A DNA stretch of 21,321 nucleotides, taken from positions 1 through 21,321 of the forward strand of contig DAMG01000090.1 in assembly GCA_002497025.1 (NCBI GenBank), in the 5' to 3' direction. Shown here in pieces: positions 19,906-21,321 of the stretch; position 1 is the first letter of the stretch; each line of letters begins with the position of its first letter. The notes under the pieces are model-generated. The model saw only the letters and a program-made list of their open reading frames with translations. It searched no databases and was not told where the DNA came from. Source of the DNA: Euryarchaeota archaeon UBA126. GTDB taxonomy: Archaea > Thermoplasmatota > Poseidoniia > Poseidoniales > Thalassarchaeaceae. The translations under genes and the position numbers were made by a program.

Positions 19906-21321
19906 TTATGCAATTAAACTGGCGATAACAACTGACACGATTGACATCAGCTTAATCAGGATGTTTAGTGAAGGTCCGCTGGTGTCCTTGAATGGGTCAC
20001 CAATGGTGTCTCCGACTACAGCAGCAGAGTGAGCATCGTCACCCTTTTCTGCGCCTGGAATCTCTCCTTGCTCGATAGCTTTCTTTGCATTGTCCCATGC
20101 TCCTCCGGCGTTTGCCATGAATAGAGCCATCAGTACACCAGTAGCGGTTGCACCAGCCAAAGTTCCCCCGAGGGCCTCAGGCCCTAGTACTAGTCCAATT
20201 ACAACAGGGCTTGCTATTGCAACTATTCCTGGCATAATCATCTCGCGGAGAGCCGCTTGTGTGGAAATATCGACACAAGTTGCGCTGTCTGGTTCAACAC
20301 CTTCACGACCTTCCAATAATCCGTCAATTTCTCTGAATTGTCTGCGTATTTCTGTAATCATTTCTTCAGCTGCTCGTCCCACAGACTTCATTGTCATAGC
20401 AGCAACTACGAATGGAAGCGCACCACCGATTAGTAGACCGATTACAACATCTGGATTGGTTAAGGAAAGATCTAGAGTTTCACCTACTCCCAAGGCTTCT
20501 TCTGCCCTAGTCTTGTATGCGGCGAATAATGCCAAAGCAGTTAGTGCAGCACTACCTATTGCGAATCCTTTTCCGATTGCAGCAGTAGAGTTTCCAATTG
20601 AGTCTAGGCCATCTGTGATTTCTCTCACTTCTTTTCCTAGTCCCGACATCTCTGCAATTCCACCGGCATTATCTGCTACAGGTCCGTAAGCATCGACTGT
20701 CATGGTAACACCAACAGTTCCTAGCATTCCCATAGCGGCCATTGCTATTCCGTAAAGCCCGGCATCTCCGCCGCCCATTACATCGTTAGCAAAGTAAATT
20801 CCACCGGCCATTAGAAGAACAGGGAGGAATACAGATTGCATACCTACAGCAAGACCTGCAATCGCATTGGTTGCACTTCCGGTCTTTGAAGCCTCTCCGA
20901 TGTATGGAATAGCTTGTACCTTGATTCCGAATACAGGTTCAATTCCTGTGTAGTACTCGGTAACTAGTCCGATTAGAATACCTACTAGTGATCCAATTGC
21001 GACTGCCTGAATTACGGTTGTGTCCAATTCCAGATAATCTAGAGCGAAGTATCCTCCACCGATGAATAGAGCAGCCCCAATGAATGTGGTGTTACGTAGC
21101 GCAGCACCAGGATGCATGTTTTTCATTCCAGCAATTGAGAAAACCCCAATAATGGATGAAATATATCCTACAACAGCCAGAGCGATTGGAATCATGAGGT
21201 AATCTGCGCCCAAATCTTCACTGGCTTGAGCGATGACCATAGCAGCAATGATTGAACCTACGAACGACTCGAAAATATCAGCACCCATTCCAGCAACGTC
21301 ACCAACATTGTCTCCAACATT
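19906..21321 (-). CDS. hppA: Membrane-bound ion-translocating pyrophosphatase, C-terminal 471 residues (5' end beyond window)
   Basis: A membrane pyrophosphatase that couples hydrolysis of PPi to H+ (or Na+) pumping. The reading frame is open to the right edge and begins inside the catalytic motif DNVGDVAGMGADIFES, so the true N-terminus (about 200 residues) lies outside; the ATG at 21288 is internal. Further motifs are DAYGPVADNAGGIAEM, GNSTAAIGKGFAIGSAAL, GGAWDNAKKAIEQG and GDTIGDPFKDTSGPSLNI near the C-terminus, all conserved in the family. The alanine after GNST matches potassium-dependent members; potassium-independent enzymes carry lysine there. Many membrane helices are visible. Whether it pumps H+, Na+ or both cannot be settled from this fragment. 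The gene ends 5 bp before the triple palindrome. Confidence 0.96.
   Translation of the reverse strand, partial: NVGDNVGDVAGMGADIFESFVGSIIAAMVIAQASEDLGADYLMIPIALAVVGYISSIIGVFSIAGMKNMHPGAALRNTTFIGAALFIGGGYFALDYLELDTTVIQAVAIGSLVGILIGLVTEYYTGIEPVFGIKVQAIPYIGEASKTGSATNAIAGLAVGMQSVFLPVLLMAGGIYFANDVMGGGDAGLYGIAMAAMGMLGTVGVTMTVDAYGPVADNAGGIAEMSGLGKEVREITDGLDSIGNSTAAIGKGFAIGSAALTALALFAAYKTRAEEALGVGETLDLSLTNPDVVIGLLIGGALPFVVAAMTMKSVGRAAEEMITEIRRQFREIDGLLEGREGVEPDSATCVDISTQAALREMIMPGIVAIASPVVIGLVLGPEALGGTLAGATATGVLMALFMANAGGAWDNAKKAIEQGEIPGAEKGDDAHSAAVVGDTIGDPFKDTSGPSLNILIKLMSIVSVVIASLIA

Noticed and set aside
20090..20689. A 199-codon open frame on the plus strand
   Set aside because: It lies entirely antisense to the pyrophosphatase gene, whose conserved motifs are unambiguous. 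Its product is a low-complexity Ser/Pro/Ala chain typical of shadow frames.

Overview
The window looks like chromosomal DNA of a planktonic archaeon, most likely a Marine Group II euryarchaeon (Candidatus Poseidoniales). This is inferred from the gene mix, not from a marker gene. Archaeal signs are an archaeal-type FAD synthetase (RibL) in the riboflavin cluster, AT-rich TATA-like boxes upstream of gene blocks, and membrane-anchored S8 proteases. Several other genes are of types better known from bacteria: riboflavin synthase RibE, acyl-CoA dehydrogenase, a MoeZ-like E1 enzyme, an AmpG-like permease and an HddA-like kinase. That mixture fits this heterotrophic lineage. Coding density is high. 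I see no tRNA, rRNA, CRISPR array, insertion sequence or prophage.

Layout. From 1 to 14369 all genes are on the minus strand, so transcription runs right to left. At the left edge is the start of a nucleotidyltransferase gene (1-75) that overlaps the end of an S8 protease. Two tandem paralogous S8 proteases (65-4124), each 667 residues, are secreted and held by a C-terminal membrane helix. Next come an acyl-CoA dehydrogenase, a CaCA-type cation/calcium exchanger, and a 953-residue 2-oxoacid dehydrogenase E1 that fuses alpha and beta chains behind a zinc-ribbon-like extension. Upstream of E1 is a 261-bp AT-rich non-coding region carrying a regularly spaced array of an 8-bp motif. Then come a MoeZ-like adenylyltransferase-rhodanese, a small membrane protein and thioredoxin reductase. 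A riboflavin/FAD cluster follows, transcribed ribB-ribL-ribE-ribH (14369 to 12162).

The plus-strand block (14457-18258) holds an HddA/fucokinase-like GHMP kinase, an AmpG-like transporter with an unusual N-terminal ectodomain, and a glutaredoxin overlapping the transporter's 3' end. The glutaredoxin converges, 5 bp apart, on a minus-strand block: a membrane pyrophosphatase (5' end beyond the right edge), a lipoprotein and a small alpha/beta hydrolase. The pyrophosphatase and lipoprotein genes are separated by three abutting perfect palindromes.

Function. The genes fit a protein- and lipid-degrading aerobic heterotroph: ectoproteases, an acyl-CoA dehydrogenase (FAD), a 2-oxoacid dehydrogenase E1 (ThDP), flavin synthesis feeding FAD enzymes such as TrxB and the acyl-CoA dehydrogenase, thiol redox proteins, and pyrophosphate-driven ion pumping. 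Gene starts were re-chosen in several places from ATG/GTG codons with Shine-Dalgarno-like sequences.
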